The notes beneath the pieces were generated by a model that searched no databases, was not told where the DNA came from, and was given only the letters and a program-made list of their open reading frames with translations. From positions 186,001-250,000 of the forward strand of contig CAWJJY010000003.1 in assembly GCA_963843385.1 (NCBI GenBank): DNA of 64,000 bases, in the 5' to 3' direction. Shown piece after piece: positions 9,254-18,266 of this stretch (its first letter is position 1; each line of letters starts with the position of its first letter). A program made the translations under genes and the position numbers. The DNA comes from CAVOHU01 sp963843385. GTDB lineage: Bacteria; Acidobacteriota; Vicinamibacteria; Vicinamibacterales; JAKQTR01.

Positions 9254-10174
9254 ATGGCCGAACCCATACGCCGAGCGTCATTGGTTGCCTGCGTTTGTCT
9301 CGTCGGGCTGTCCCTGGCCGGGTGCTCCATCAAGATGATGGCGATCAACACCCTGGGGAACGCACTGTCGGAGGGCACCTCAGGCTTTGCCACCGACGAC
9401 GACCCGGAGCTGGTTCGCGACGCGGTGCCATTCGGCTTGAAGACCATCGAGAGCCTGATCACCCAATCGCCCAGGCACAAGGGGCTGTTGACGGCCGCCT
9501 GCAGCGGATTCACCCAGTACGCCTACGCCTTCATCCAGCTCGAGGCGGACTACACGGAAGCGCAGGATCTCGACCGTGCCACGGCCATGCGGGCGCGTGC
9601 CAAGAAGCTCTACCTGCGCGCCCTCGAGTACGGCCTGCGCGGGATCGAGGTGGACGTGCCGGGCTTTCGGACCCGCCTCCGGCAGGATCCGGACGCCGCG
9701 CTGGCCAGGCTGGGCCGGAAGCAAGTGCCCCTGATCTACTGGACCGGTGCAGCCTGGGCCGCCGCCTTCGCCGTCGACAAGACCGATTCTGAGCTGTCGT
9801 CGGACCAGACGCTGATGGAAAAGGTCATGCACCGCGCGCTGGCGCTCGACGAATCATGGGAAATGGGATCCCTCCACGATTTCTTCATTTCCTGGGAAGC
9901 TGGTCACGCCGGTGCCGGCGGCACGATCAAGGCGGCTCGCGAGCACTTCGAACGATCGAAACAGCTCTCGGCCGGCAAGCGGGTGGCGCCGTTCGTCTCG
10001 CTGGCGGAAGCGGTTGCCGTCGCAGAGCAGAACAAGAAGGAGTTTCGGCAGCTGCTGAACGACGCGCTGGCGATAGACGTCAACGCCGCCCCCGAGCAGA
10101 GGCTGGCCAACGTCATTTCCCAGCGCCGCGCCAAGTGGCTGCTGTCGCGGCTCGACGAACTGTTCGCCGAGTAG
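9254..10174 (+). CDS. TRAP transporter TatT-family lipoprotein (TPR-type)
   Basis: A periplasm-facing lipoprotein of the TatT family, the tetratricopeptide component of TPAT-type TRAP transporters. The signal peptide ends in lipobox LAGC (Cys near residue 23). The rest is all-helical, with TPR-like pairs such as YLRALEYGLRG and AREHFERSKQL. In the known family TatT trimers dock with the substrate-binding protein. I chose ATG 9254 because it gives a clean signal peptide. The DctP-like binding protein and the fused permease follow directly on the same strand, which confirms the assignment. 306 aa, normal size. Ligand unknown. Confidence 0.85.
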   Translation: MAEPIRRASLVACVCLVGLSLAGCSIKMMAINTLGNALSEGTSGFATDDDPELVRDAVPFGLKTIESLITQSPRHKGLLTAACSGFTQYAYAFIQLEADYTEAQDLDRATAMRARAKKLYLRALEYGLRGIEVDVPGFRTRLRQDPDAALARLGRKQVPLIYWTGAAWAAAFAVDKTDSELSSDQTLMEKVMHRALALDESWEMGSLHDFFISWEAGHAGAGGTIKAAREHFERSKQLSAGKRVAPFVSLAEAVAVAEQNKKEFRQLLNDALAIDVNAAPEQRLANVISQRRAKWLLSRLDELFAE

Positions 10175-10237
10175 CGGGATTCCCGGGCGGTGCGCCGTCT
10201 TGCGCGGCTCGATCGACAGGGCACTCAACTGACGAAC

Positions 10238-11299
10238 ATGGGTATTCACATGGCTCGCACTGATCGATTCGCGGCGGCTCGCGCCGCCATCCTGGCTCTC
10301 GTCCTGGCCGGCGTCTGGCCGCAGGCGGCTTCGGCACAGACGATTACCATCAAGATGGCCACGCTGGTGCCGGAAGGCTCCTCGTGGCACCTGGTGCTGA
10401 AAGAGGTCGCCGACAAGTGGAACAAGATCTCGGGCGGCAAGGTCCGGGTCATCATCTACCCGTCAGGCACGCAGGGTGACGACCCCGACGTCGTCCGCAA
10501 GATGCGCCTGGGAACCCTCAATGCCGGGGTGCTGACCTCGGTCGGCCTCGCCGAGGTCGACCGGTCGGTCTATGCCATCAGCATTCCCATGGCGTATTCC
10601 GACTACGACGAGGCCTACTACATCCTCGAGAAGATGCGCCCGAAGATCGAAGCGACGATGGAGTCCAAGGGCTTCGTGATGCTCAACTGGGCCGACGGCG
10701 GCTGGCTGCGATTCTTCGCGCAGAAGCCGGTCGGTGTGCCAAACGATCTGAAGTCGATGAAGCTGTTCCAGTGGGCGGGCGACACGCCGACGCTGGAAAT
10801 CTGGAAGGCCGCCGGGTTCAATCCCGTGCCGCTGCCAGCGACCGAGCTGGCCACCGGACTCCAGACGGGCTTGATCGAGGCGTTCGCCGCGTCGCCCCAG
10901 GTCGCGGTCATCACGAGGTACTTCGAGAACGCCAAGAACATGACGGACCTCAAGTGGGCGTTGCTGCTGGGGGGCACCGTCATCTCCAAGTCCGCATGGG
11001 ACAGGATTCCGGCCGACCTCAAGCCCGCGCTGTTGCAGGCCATGCACGAGGCCGGCGCCCGCCTGCAGTCCGAGATCCGGAAGAGCGACGAGACCGACAT
11101 CGAGGCCATGAGGAAGAGAGGCCTCAACGTCGTCAAAGTGGATCCCAAGATGCGCGATCTCTGGCGCAGCACGGCCGAGGGGACCTATAACAAGGTCCGC
11201 GGAGGGCTCGTACCGCCCGACGCCTTCGACGAAGCGCTCCGATTCCGGGAGGAATACCGGAAGACGCACCCGGTCACGCAGAATCCCCGAACGAAGTGA
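10238..11299 (+). CDS. dctP: TRAP transporter substrate-binding protein (DctP/TatP family)
   Basis: A periplasmic solute receptor of the DctP fold. It has a Sec signal peptide with an AxA-type end (PQAASAQT, about residue 32), then TIKMATLVPEGSSWH typical of the first lobe. The carboxylate-binding region RKMRLGTLNAG and the hinge and second-lobe motifs WADGGWLRFFAQKP and QTGLIEAFAASP are also seen. 353 aa. ATG 10238 and 10250 are both possible, and neither has a strong Shine-Dalgarno. Its TGA overlaps the GTG start of the permease (GTGA), so translational coupling is likely. In TPAT systems this protein partners the TatT lipoprotein encoded upstream. A hydrophobic or organic-acid ligand is possible but not demonstrable here. 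Confidence 0.9.
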   Translation: MGIHMARTDRFAAARAAILALVLAGVWPQAASAQTITIKMATLVPEGSSWHLVLKEVADKWNKISGGKVRVIIYPSGTQGDDPDVVRKMRLGTLNAGVLTSVGLAEVDRSVYAISIPMAYSDYDEAYYILEKMRPKIEATMESKGFVMLNWADGGWLRFFAQKPVGVPNDLKSMKLFQWAGDTPTLEIWKAAGFNPVPLPATELATGLQTGLIEAFAASPQVAVITRYFENAKNMTDLKWALLLGGTVISKSAWDRIPADLKPALLQAMHEAGARLQSEIRKSDETDIEAMRKRGLNVVKVDPKMRDLWRSTAEGTYNKVRGGLVPPDAFDEALRFREEYRKTHPVTQNPRTK

Positions 11300-13119
11300 A
11301 CGCCCCGGTTGCCGTCCTCCGGCGCGTCGAGCGCAGCGTGCTGGTTGCCACGCTCGGCCTGGCCACGACTCTGCCGCTCATCGACATGATTGGACGCCAC
11401 GTCGGGGGATTCCATATTCCCGGCTCGGCTGACTATGTCGAGCACCTCACGCTCTGGCTCGCCTTCGTGGGGGGCGTGGCCGCCGCCAGCCAGCTGAAGC
11501 ACCTGACGCTGTCGACCACCGAGTTCTTCGAGGACGGGCTGCTGCGGCGACTCTCAAGGGTGCTTGCGTATGCGGTGACGGCGGCGGTGGTCGCGGTGCT
11601 CGCCTACGCCAGCTTCCAGGTCGTGATGGCCGACCGGCTGGGCGCGAAGATGATGCCCATCGGCCTGCCCGAATGGGTGAGCGAGCTCATCATGCCGGTT
11701 TCGCTGAGCGTGATGGCCTTCATCTTCGCCTGGCAGGCCTCAGACCGATGGTGGGGCCGTGCGGTCGCGCTGCTGGCGATCCCGGCCGTGTTCACGATCG
11801 GCCTCCTGCCGCCCGAGGCAGCCTCGAGCATCTGGCCGGCGGCGCTGGTCGTGCTGCTGGCCGCACTGCTCGGCGCGCCGGTGTTCGTGGCGATGGGCGG
11901 CATCGCGCTGGTGCTGTTCTTCCGCGACGGTGTCCCGGTGTCCGCGGTCTCGGCCGAGGTCTACCGCCTGATCGCGTCACCGACCCTGCCGGCCATCCCG
12001 CTGCTGACGGGTGCCGGCTTCGTCCTCGCCGAGAGCGACGCGGCCGAACGCCTGGTGCGGTTCTTCCGCGCGTTGTTCGGCTGGATGCCCGGCGGCATCG
12101 CGGTGATGGTCGCGGCGGTTTGCGCGCTCTTCACCACCTTCACCGGCGGATCGGGCGTGACGATCATCGCGCTGGGCGGCCTCGTGTATCCCATCCTGCG
12201 CAAGGACGGCTACCCCGAGGGCTTCTCGCTCGGGCTGGTGACCGCCTCGGGCAGCCTCGGCCTGCTGTTCCCGCCGAGCCTGCCGGTGCTGCTCTACAGT
12301 GTCGTGGCCAGCAGCCGCGACCAGGTCCTGCCGCTCGACGAACTGTACATCGCTGGCTTGCTGCCCGGCCTGCTGCTGGTCGTCATCACGGCCTTCTACG
12401 GCATCGTCATCGGCCGCAGGGTCCAGCGTGAGAAGACGGCGTTCTCGGTCAAGGAAGTCGCGGCCTCGGCCTGGGGCGCGAAGTGGGAGCTGTTCCTGCC
12501 GGTGCTGATCCTGCTGCTGTTCGGCAGCGGGTTTGCCCCGATGGTCGAGACGGCGGCCGCGGCACTGGCCTACACGGTCATCGTGCAGTGCTTCATCACG
12601 CGCGACATCCATGTCTTCAAGGCGCTGCCGGAAGTGCTGCTCAAGGCGTCGGCCATGATGGGCGCCGTGCTGATGCTGCTGAGCATCGCCATGGGCCTGA
12701 CCAACTACCTGGTGGACGCGCAGATCCCGGATCTGCTGTTGACCTGGGTCAAGACTCACATTCACTCGCAGGTCGGATTCCTCCTCGCGCTGAACGTGCT
12801 GCTGCTGGTGCTCGGCAGCGTGCTCGAGATCTACTCGGCCATCATCATCCTGGCGCCGCTCATCGCCCCGATGGGCGCGGCCTTCGGCGTGGACCCAATC
12901 CACCTGGGGGTCATCTTCCTCGCCAACCTGGAGCTGGGATTCCTGTTCCCGCCCGTCGGCCTCAATCTGTTCCTGTCATCATCGCGGTTCAACAAGCCGC
13001 TCACGAGCTTGTACCGGCATGTGCTGCCGTTCCTGATCATCACCGGCATCGGCGTGCTGCTGATCACCTACACCGACGCGATGTCGCTCGGAGTCCTCAA
13101 GCTGCTTGGGAAGAGATAA
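11296..13119 (+). CDS. TRAP transporter permease, fused small (DctQ) and large (DctM) subunits
   Basis: An inner-membrane symporter of 607 aa. Residues about 1-165 form a DctQ-like four-helix small subunit (ATLGLATTLPLIDMIGRH at the start). Residues about 175-607 form the DctM large subunit with the GGSGVTIIALGGL and LGLLFPPSLPVLLY signature loops. TRAP permeases couple substrate uptake to a sodium gradient. It starts at GTG 11296, overlapping the dctP stop by four bases. Fused Q-M subunits are a known variant and are characteristic of TPAT transporters. The stop is followed immediately by a heptamer repeat array. Confidence 0.92.
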   Translation: MNAPVAVLRRVERSVLVATLGLATTLPLIDMIGRHVGGFHIPGSADYVEHLTLWLAFVGGVAAASQLKHLTLSTTEFFEDGLLRRLSRVLAYAVTAAVVAVLAYASFQVVMADRLGAKMMPIGLPEWVSELIMPVSLSVMAFIFAWQASDRWWGRAVALLAIPAVFTIGLLPPEAASSIWPAALVVLLAALLGAPVFVAMGGIALVLFFRDGVPVSAVSAEVYRLIASPTLPAIPLLTGAGFVLAESDAAERLVRFFRALFGWMPGGIAVMVAAVCALFTTFTGGSGVTIIALGGLVYPILRKDGYPEGFSLGLVTASGSLGLLFPPSLPVLLYSVVASSRDQVLPLDELYIAGLLPGLLLVVITAFYGIVIGRRVQREKTAFSVKEVAASAWGAKWELFLPVLILLLFGSGFAPMVETAAAALAYTVIVQCFITRDIHVFKALPEVLLKASAMMGAVLMLLSIAMGLTNYLVDAQIPDLLLTWVKTHIHSQVGFLLALNVLLLVLGSVLEIYSAIIILAPLIAPMGAAFGVDPIHLGVIFLANLELGFLFPPVGLNLFLSSSRFNKPLTSLYRHVLPFLIITGIGVLLITYTDAMSLGVLKLLGKR

Positions 13120-13253
13120 CTGGCGGTTGGCGACGGGCGACGGGCGACTGGCGGCTGGAGGCTGGCGACGGGCGGCTGGCGGTGGGCGACGGGCAGGCTG
13201 GCGACGGGCGGCCGGCGACTGGGGGCTGGCGGCCGGGGGCTGGCGGCCGGCCC
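13120..13253 (+). repeat. post-stop heptamer array A (about 18 units)
   Basis: Starting at the base after the permease TAA, the sequence reads as consecutive 7-mers such as CTGGCGG, TTGGCGA, CGGGCGA, CTGGAGG and CCGGCGA. The period is 7 with one single-base slip near 13097+100. Shifted by one base, most units fit GYTNNNG or a near variant. It is G-rich on the + strand and lies in no plausible coding frame. Confidence 0.85.
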
Positions 13254-13364
13254 GGGCCAGACCGAGCAGATTGGCGACTCGGTCGACCGGATACATCGAT
13301 TCTCCACCCGTACGGACGCCGGGGCTCCGCGGATCCCGGCGGCATCGGCATGGGAACCCCGAGC

Positions 13365-13392
13365 TTGAGGCTGGAAAGGGCGGGTGTAGAAT
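13365..13392 (+). promoter_or_regulatory. candidate promoter giving a leaderless YncE/phosphoesterase mRNA
   Basis: TTGAGG, a 16-nt spacer and TAGAAT end only seven bases before the ATG at 13400. Transcription would therefore begin at or next to the start codon. No Shine-Dalgarno is visible, which agrees with leaderless translation. Confidence 0.45.
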
Positions 13393-13399
13393 CGCGCCC

Positions 13400-15922
13400 A
13401 TGCATGTATCGAGATTTCGCCTCATCGGCGCCCTGACAGCCGTGGTCGTCGCCGGTTCTGTTGCATCAGTCGCGCAACGCGGGGCCGAGCCAGCGGCCAG
13501 GCCCGGCGCACAGGGCCGAGGCGTCACGCTGCTGCCGAACGGTTGGAGCATCGCGCCGGCCGGGTCGCATGTCTTCATCGGCGACCTCCCGTTGAACATG
13601 GTCCAGTCTCCGGACGACGGGTACCTGATCGTGACCAACAACGGGTACTCGAAGCCGACGCTGACCGTGGTCGACCTCGAGCGGGGATACGTACGGTCGC
13701 GCCTGCCGGTGGACCACGCCTGGCTAGGGCTGGCGTGGCATCCCGACGGCAAGCGGTTGTTTGCATCAGGGGCCAACCAGAACGCGATCCTCGAACTGAT
13801 CTACACGCCGGGCAAGCTCACGCTCGCCTCGACGATTCCGGTGGCCCGCGATCCGCAGCGATCCACGCCGGGGCTCAGCCGGCCTGTGCCAATCCCGGAC
13901 GGGTTTGTCGGCGGCATCGCGCTCTCTCCCGACGGCGAGCGGCTCTACGCCGTGCAGGTCATGGGTCTTGCCGTGAGCGTCGTCGACGTTCGATCGGGGC
14001 GCGTCAGGGCGACCGTGGATCTGCCGGCAGAGCCCTATACGTGCCTGGTCTCACCCGACGGGCGAGTGCTCTACGTGTCGTTGTGGGGCGGGTCGAGGGT
14101 GATGGTCTTCGACGGCCTGACACTGCAGCCGCGGGGCGAGATCGGGGTCGGCGAACATCCCAATGCGATGGCGTTCTCGAAGGATGGCGGCCGGCTGTTC
14201 GTCGCGTGCGCCAACACGAATGCCATCTGGGTGGTGGATGTGGCGGCGGGGAAAGCGATTGAGCAAATCGCCATGGCGCTGTACCCGGGAGCGCCCCCTG
14301 GATCGACGCCGAACAGCCTGAGCGTGTCGCCCGACGGGCGGCGGCTGCTCTCCGCGAACGCGGACAACAACACGGTGGCGCTCGTGAATATCGAGCAGCC
14401 GGGTGTGTCCAAGGTCGAAGGGTTCATCCCGACGGGCTGGTACCCGACCGGCGCCATCTTCAGCCGTGACGGCTCGAAGATCTTCATCCTGAGCGGAAAG
14501 GGACTGAGTTCGTCGCCCAATCCGAGGGCCGGCCATCCTGGCGTGCCCGGCGCCGACGGGCAGTACATCGCGGCGCTCATCCAGGGCACGCTGTCAATCC
14601 TGTCGACGCCTGATCGCGCCCAACTGCAGGCCTTCACCAAGACGGTCTATGCGCTGTCGCCGTACAGCGACGCGATCAGGATGGCTCCGGCCTCTGCGCC
14701 GACGGCCTCACCAATTCCAAGGCAGGTGGGCAGCACCTCGCCGATCAAGCACGTGTTCTACATCATCCGCGAGAACCGCACCTACGACCAGGTGTTCGGC
14801 GACCTCGAGCGCGGGGACGGCGATCCGAACCTGTGCCTGTTCGGTGAAGAGGTGACGCCCAACGCGCACGCGCTGGCCCGGGAGTTCGTGCTGCTCGACG
14901 GCTTCTTCGTGGACGCCGAGGTGAGCTACGACGGCCATGCCTTCTCGACCGGGGCGTACGCAACGGACTATGTCGAGAAGATGTGGCCGACCAACTACGG
15001 CAACCGGGGCGGCCGGTACCAGAGCGAAGGCGGCGGGCAGATGCGGAATGCGTACGGCAACGTCACGGCTCCGCTGAACGGCTACATCTGGGACGCGTGC
15101 ACGCGGGCCGGTGTGTCGGTGCGCAGCTACGGCGAGTTCGCCATGCGCGGCCCGGAGCCCGAAGACGAGCACGACGCCGGCGTTGGTGAGGTGGTGGCCA
15201 CCGTCCCGGGCCTCAAGGGCCTCGTCCACCCGAACTACCCGCCGTACGATCTGAAGATCACGGACAACGCGCGCGTCGACATCTGGCTGAAGGAGTTCCG
15301 GGAGTTCGAGCAGAACGGGACACTCCCCCGATTGAGCATCATCCGGCTCGGCAACGACCATACGGCAGGCACCTCGGTCGGCTTTCCGACGCCGCGCGCG
15401 ATGGTTGCCGAAAACGATGTCGCGCTCGGACGAATCGTGGAGGCCATCTCCAACAGCCCCGACTGGAAGGAGTCCGCCATCTTCGTCCTCGAAGACGATG
15501 CCCAGGCGGGTCCTGATCACGTGGACGCGCACCGGTCGCCGGCGCTGGTCATCAGCCCGTTCTCGAAGCGGGGCGCTGTCGACAGCACGCTCTACACGAC
15601 CTCGGGGATGCTGCGGACCATGGAGCTCATCCTGGGCCTCCCGCCCATGAGTCAGTACGACGCGGCGGCAACGCCCATGTATGCCGCGTTTCAGCCGACG
15701 CCGATGCCCGCACCCTACAAGCTGAGGCCGGCGCGCATCAATCTCGACGAGAAGAACATCGCGACCGCATGGGGAGCCGCCGCCTCGGCTGGAATGTACC
15801 TCGCGGAGGCTGACCGCGCACCCGAGCAGGAGCTCAACGAGATTGTGTGGAAATCCGTGAAGGGGCCCGATTCGGCGATGCCGCCGCCCGTCCGGTCCGC
15901 CTTCATTCGCGCTCGGAAGTGA
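13400..15922 (+). CDS. exported YncE-like beta-propeller / phosphoesterase fusion protein
   Basis: An 840-aa secreted two-domain protein. It has a Sec signal (MHVSRFRLIGALTAVVVAG, cleavage near residue 27). A seven-bladed YncE/cytochrome-D1-like propeller spans about 60-410, with recurring SPDG(E/R)RLYA blades. A phosphoesterase/acid-phosphatase domain of the phospholipase C type spans about 445-750, with YIIRENRTYDQVFGD at its start, VSYDGHAFSTGAYATDY in the middle and EDDAQAGPDHVDAHR near the end; these supply the metal-binding Glu/Asn/Asp/His. Fusions of this kind are common in Acidobacteriota and related soil bacteria. Substrate unknown. The frame is open upstream through the repeat array, but the ATG with the signal peptide is the only sensible start. 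Confidence 0.88.
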   Translation: MHVSRFRLIGALTAVVVAGSVASVAQRGAEPAARPGAQGRGVTLLPNGWSIAPAGSHVFIGDLPLNMVQSPDDGYLIVTNNGYSKPTLTVVDLERGYVRSRLPVDHAWLGLAWHPDGKRLFASGANQNAILELIYTPGKLTLASTIPVARDPQRSTPGLSRPVPIPDGFVGGIALSPDGERLYAVQVMGLAVSVVDVRSGRVRATVDLPAEPYTCLVSPDGRVLYVSLWGGSRVMVFDGLTLQPRGEIGVGEHPNAMAFSKDGGRLFVACANTNAIWVVDVAAGKAIEQIAMALYPGAPPGSTPNSLSVSPDGRRLLSANADNNTVALVNIEQPGVSKVEGFIPTGWYPTGAIFSRDGSKIFILSGKGLSSSPNPRAGHPGVPGADGQYIAALIQGTLSILSTPDRAQLQAFTKTVYALSPYSDAIRMAPASAPTASPIPRQVGSTSPIKHVFYIIRENRTYDQVFGDLERGDGDPNLCLFGEEVTPNAHALAREFVLLDGFFVDAEVSYDGHAFSTGAYATDYVEKMWPTNYGNRGGRYQSEGGGQMRNAYGNVTAPLNGYIWDACTRAGVSVRSYGEFAMRGPEPEDEHDAGVGEVVATVPGLKGLVHPNYPPYDLKITDNARVDIWLKEFREFEQNGTLPRLSIIRLGNDHTAGTSVGFPTPRAMVAENDVALGRIVEAISNSPDWKESAIFVLEDDAQAGPDHVDAHRSPALVISPFSKRGAVDSTLYTTSGMLRTMELILGLPPMSQYDAAATPMYAAFQPTPMPAPYKLRPARINLDEKNIATAWGAAASAGMYLAEADRAPEQELNEIVWKSVKGPDSAMPPPVRSAFIRARK

Positions 15923-15954
15923 TGATCGACCTCAGGGGGCCGACCTGCGGCGAC

Positions 15955-16428
15955 CTATCTCACGTGCTGGAACAGACTGGGAGCCCAATAGCAGGCCCCA
16001 AACCGGACGATGCGTCCGATGGTGCAAACGACCAGGAACATCGGGAGCCTGACGCGCAGCGCGCCCGCGACCAGGGCGACACCGTAGAGCGGGGGAAACC
16101 CGGTCAGTGAGCTGACAGCCACGATCGCCATGGCGCTCCCGGGGCGGCGCTCGAACGCCTCGGTGGCCTTCGCCATCGCGTTGCGCTTGATCCACTTGAC
16201 GTTGATCGCGCCCTGACCGGCGCGATACAGGATGTACTTCGCCAGCATCTGGCCCGCGGTGGTCAACCCCACGATCGCCACCGGCGAGGCATCGGTGAAG
16301 GCCGCCACGGCCACCAGATACACCTCGATACTGATCACGAACGGGATGAGCCCGCTCACCAGGGCGATCAGGAACGAGGCCGCCCAGAGCGCCGGTGTGC
16401 CCAGGGCATGGAGATCGGCGGCGTTCAA
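15955..16428 (-). CDS. DedA/YqaA-like VTT-domain membrane protein
   Basis: A 157-aa integral membrane protein resembling the YqaA/SNARE-associated (VTT) family, which contains lipid flippases and scramblases. Features seen are a glycine-rich re-entrant region LVSGLIPFVISIEVYLV, the basic cytoplasmic loop IKRNAMAKATEAFERRPG, and SSLTGFPPLYGVALVAGALR, which matches the second re-entrant motif. The reading frame starts at a TTG (16428); no ATG is available near the homologous N-terminus, so the start is uncertain. It is the last gene of a minus-strand operon, 28 bp after the previous gene. Confidence 0.75.
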   Translation of the reverse strand: MNAADLHALGTPALWAASFLIALVSGLIPFVISIEVYLVAVAAFTDASPVAIVGLTTAGQMLAKYILYRAGQGAINVKWIKRNAMAKATEAFERRPGSAMAIVAVSSLTGFPPLYGVALVAGALRVRLPMFLVVCTIGRIVRFGACYWAPSLFQHVR

Positions 16429-16456
16429 CTCGGGGGGCCTTTCCTGGCTGAGGCCA

Positions 16457-16966
16457 TCACGCGAACGGCCACATCCGGAGCTGGTAGAACCGGATGGCGA
16501 GCAACACGAACATCCCGCCCTCGGTGATCCAGGTCCACGATTGTCTATAGGTGCCTGTAAACGACAGCCACCCGGAGTGCCCGGTGTCCGCCCAGAGATA
16601 CAGTGACGCTTTCGTCCGGCTGAATGGGAGCAGAAGCGGGAGGCCGATGCTGCTGCCCATGTCCGCGACGAAGTGCAGCAGCAGGCTCACCAGCGCCAGT
16701 GCCGCCCACGAGACATTGATGGGCCAGAGCACGAGAACCACAGCTGCCACGAAGAGCAGCGTGTGCGAATAGGTGCAGTGAAAGCGGTCCTCCGCCCATC
16801 CCAGCTTGATCGGAATGACGTCGAAGTTGGGCAGCCAGTGCGCGAGGAAGACCACGACGACAGACTCCCACGACAACGCCTCGATGCGCGGCCCGCCGAC
16901 GGCCGAGGAGATCTGCGGCGCAAACGACGCGATGGTGCCCGCGACAGCGACGTGACCGACTTGCAT
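16457..16966 (-). CDS. YdjM-like membrane-bound metal-dependent hydrolase family protein
   Basis: A 169-aa membrane protein with about four hydrophobic helices. The histidine/aspartate layout resembles the YdjM/DUF457 family: HWLPNFDVIP, CTYSHTLLF and LLHFVADMG. Family members are predicted inner-membrane metal-dependent hydrolases of unknown reaction. The ATG at 16966 overlaps the stop of the upstream gene in a TGATG junction, so the two are translationally coupled. Assignment is by motif pattern and is moderate. Confidence 0.7.
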   Translation of the reverse strand: MQVGHVAVAGTIASFAPQISSAVGGPRIEALSWESVVVVFLAHWLPNFDVIPIKLGWAEDRFHCTYSHTLLFVAAVVLVLWPINVSWAALALVSLLLHFVADMGSSIGLPLLLPFSRTKASLYLWADTGHSGWLSFTGTYRQSWTWITEGGMFVLLAIRFYQLRMWPFA

Positions 16967-17280
16967 CAGGCCGTTCCTCCTCGATCGGTCGCACGCGGGT
17001 GCCCGTTGGCCGCGCTCGACTCGCCGGCGGCCTCGTGTGACGGCACGTGGCCTTTGGGCGCGTAGAAGTCGATCGTCATGTACTCCGCCTTCATCCTGGC
17101 GGGCGCCGGGTCGCTCAACATGGCCAGGCCGAGCCCGGGCAGGTACGACAGCAGGTAGAAGAGCACGATCTGCACGAAACTCAGCGGCCTGTCGGGCTCT
17201 TCGACGAACACGAACACGGCCGTCCCGATCGCAGCTGCGTAGAGGATCCCTAGATACGGCGTTCGCTTGTTGTCGAACAC
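16966..17280 (-). CDS. small membrane protein of unknown function, 104 aa
   Basis: Family not recognised. Two hydrophobic helices are visible (YLGILYAAAIGTAVFVFV and IVLFYLLSYLPGLGLAML), followed by a soluble, charged C-terminal tail (SHEAAGESSAANG). I place the start at GTG 17280, with GGAG eight bases upstream and only six bases after the TAA of the Gfo/Idh gene. A longer frame reaches back into that gene but does not look like protein. The end overlaps the next ATG (TGATG). Tight packing shows it belongs to the five-gene operon. Confidence 0.62.
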   Translation of the reverse strand: MFDNKRTPYLGILYAAAIGTAVFVFVEEPDRPLSFVQIVLFYLLSYLPGLGLAMLSDPAPARMKAEYMTIDFYAPKGHVPSHEAAGESSAANGHPRATDRGGTA

Positions 17281-17285
17281 GGCAG

Positions 17286-18266
17286 TTACTCCAGTCGCGT
17301 CGCGACGCCGCTCGAGGCGAAACCGGCTTCGCCGTACGCGCGGAACACGATGGACAGATCCCGCTTGGCACGGCGGAAGTCCGAGACCGGGGCCCGGGAG
17401 CGGTCCGCCAGGCAGCCCAGGAAGTCGTCGGTCATCGCCTTGTATCCCATCAAGTCGCGCAGGCCTGGAGCGTACCACCGGCTCCCGTGGCGGCGCTGCA
17501 GCCTCGCATACAATCCATTGCTCTCGAACACGATCTGACCGTCGCGCCCCGAGAGCCGCGAATGCTGGAAAAGGCCCCTGGCGAGGGCGGGCGTATCCCA
17601 GGCGTATCGCAACTCGGCCGTCGCCCCGCCCGGGTATCGGAGACGCGTAATCGAGTGGCGTTCGCTCCGCCCCGCGACGCGACCGGGGAACTCGGTCTCC
17701 ACCCCGACAGGATCAGCTTCAAACAGGGCGGACAGCAGCGCGATAAAGTGTATCCCACCCTCGAGCAGCGCTCCCAGCTCCGTCTTCCATCCCGCTGAGT
17801 CCTGCCGGAAGGTCTTCCTCACGGTGGCTGACAGCAGCGGACCGATGGCGCCCTGCGCGAGCAAATCCTTGAGCAGGCGCACCGACGGCTTGTAGTAGTA
17901 GTTCTCCGCAACCATGAGGCGTGCACCGGGCCGGCGCGCCAGCGCCTGCTCGACTTGCTCGAGCTGCCGTGGCGTGGCGCACAGCGGCTTCTCGACCAGG
18001 ACGGCCTTGTCTGCCTCGAGGGCCTGCAGGATCTGCTCGCAGTGGGCCTGCGGCGGGGTCGCCAGGACGACCGCCTCGATATCGGAACTCGCGATCACGT
18101 CCTCGAATCGGGCGCGGGCGGACCGTCCCCTGACCATCGCACGGAGCCGCTCTGCACGCTGTAGATCCGGATCGCAGCAATCGAGCACGACCCGGCCGGC
18201 GAGGTCGCGGGCGTGGACCTGTCCGATTCGGCCGCAGCCGATGAGCGCGACGGCCGGCGCCGGCAT
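17286..18266 (-). CDS. Gfo/Idh/MocA-family NAD(P)-dependent oxidoreductase
   Basis: A 326-aa dehydrogenase. The N-terminal Rossmann motif is ALIGCGRIGQVHARDL. VLATPPQAHCEQI marks the family's nucleotide pocket, and EKPLCAT is the EKP signature with the catalytic-region lysine. The C-terminal beta-sheet domain follows, with LLEGGIHFIALLS (the GxHxxD/N-like region). Such enzymes oxidise or reduce sugars, inositols or their amino derivatives. ATG 18266 overlaps the stop of the GMC oxidoreductase (TGATG), so the two dehydrogenases are co-translated and may act in sequence on one substrate. Substrate not determinable. Confidence 0.88.
   Translation of the reverse strand: MPAPAVALIGCGRIGQVHARDLAGRVVLDCCDPDLQRAERLRAMVRGRSARARFEDVIASSDIEAVVLATPPQAHCEQILQALEADKAVLVEKPLCATPRQLEQVEQALARRPGARLMVAENYYYKPSVRLLKDLLAQGAIGPLLSATVRKTFRQDSAGWKTELGALLEGGIHFIALLSALFEADPVGVETEFPGRVAGRSERHSITRLRYPGGATAELRYAWDTPALARGLFQHSRLSGRDGQIVFESNGLYARLQRRHGSRWYAPGLRDLMGYKAMTDDFLGCLADRSRAPVSDFRRAKRDLSIVFRAYGEAGFASSGVATRLE

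Noticed and set aside
13106..13399. N-terminal extension of the YncE/phosphoesterase protein through the heptamer array
   Set aside because: It would translate the repeat as Gly/Arg/Trp-rich sequence and bury the signal peptide. ATG 13400 with a signal peptide is far more plausible.
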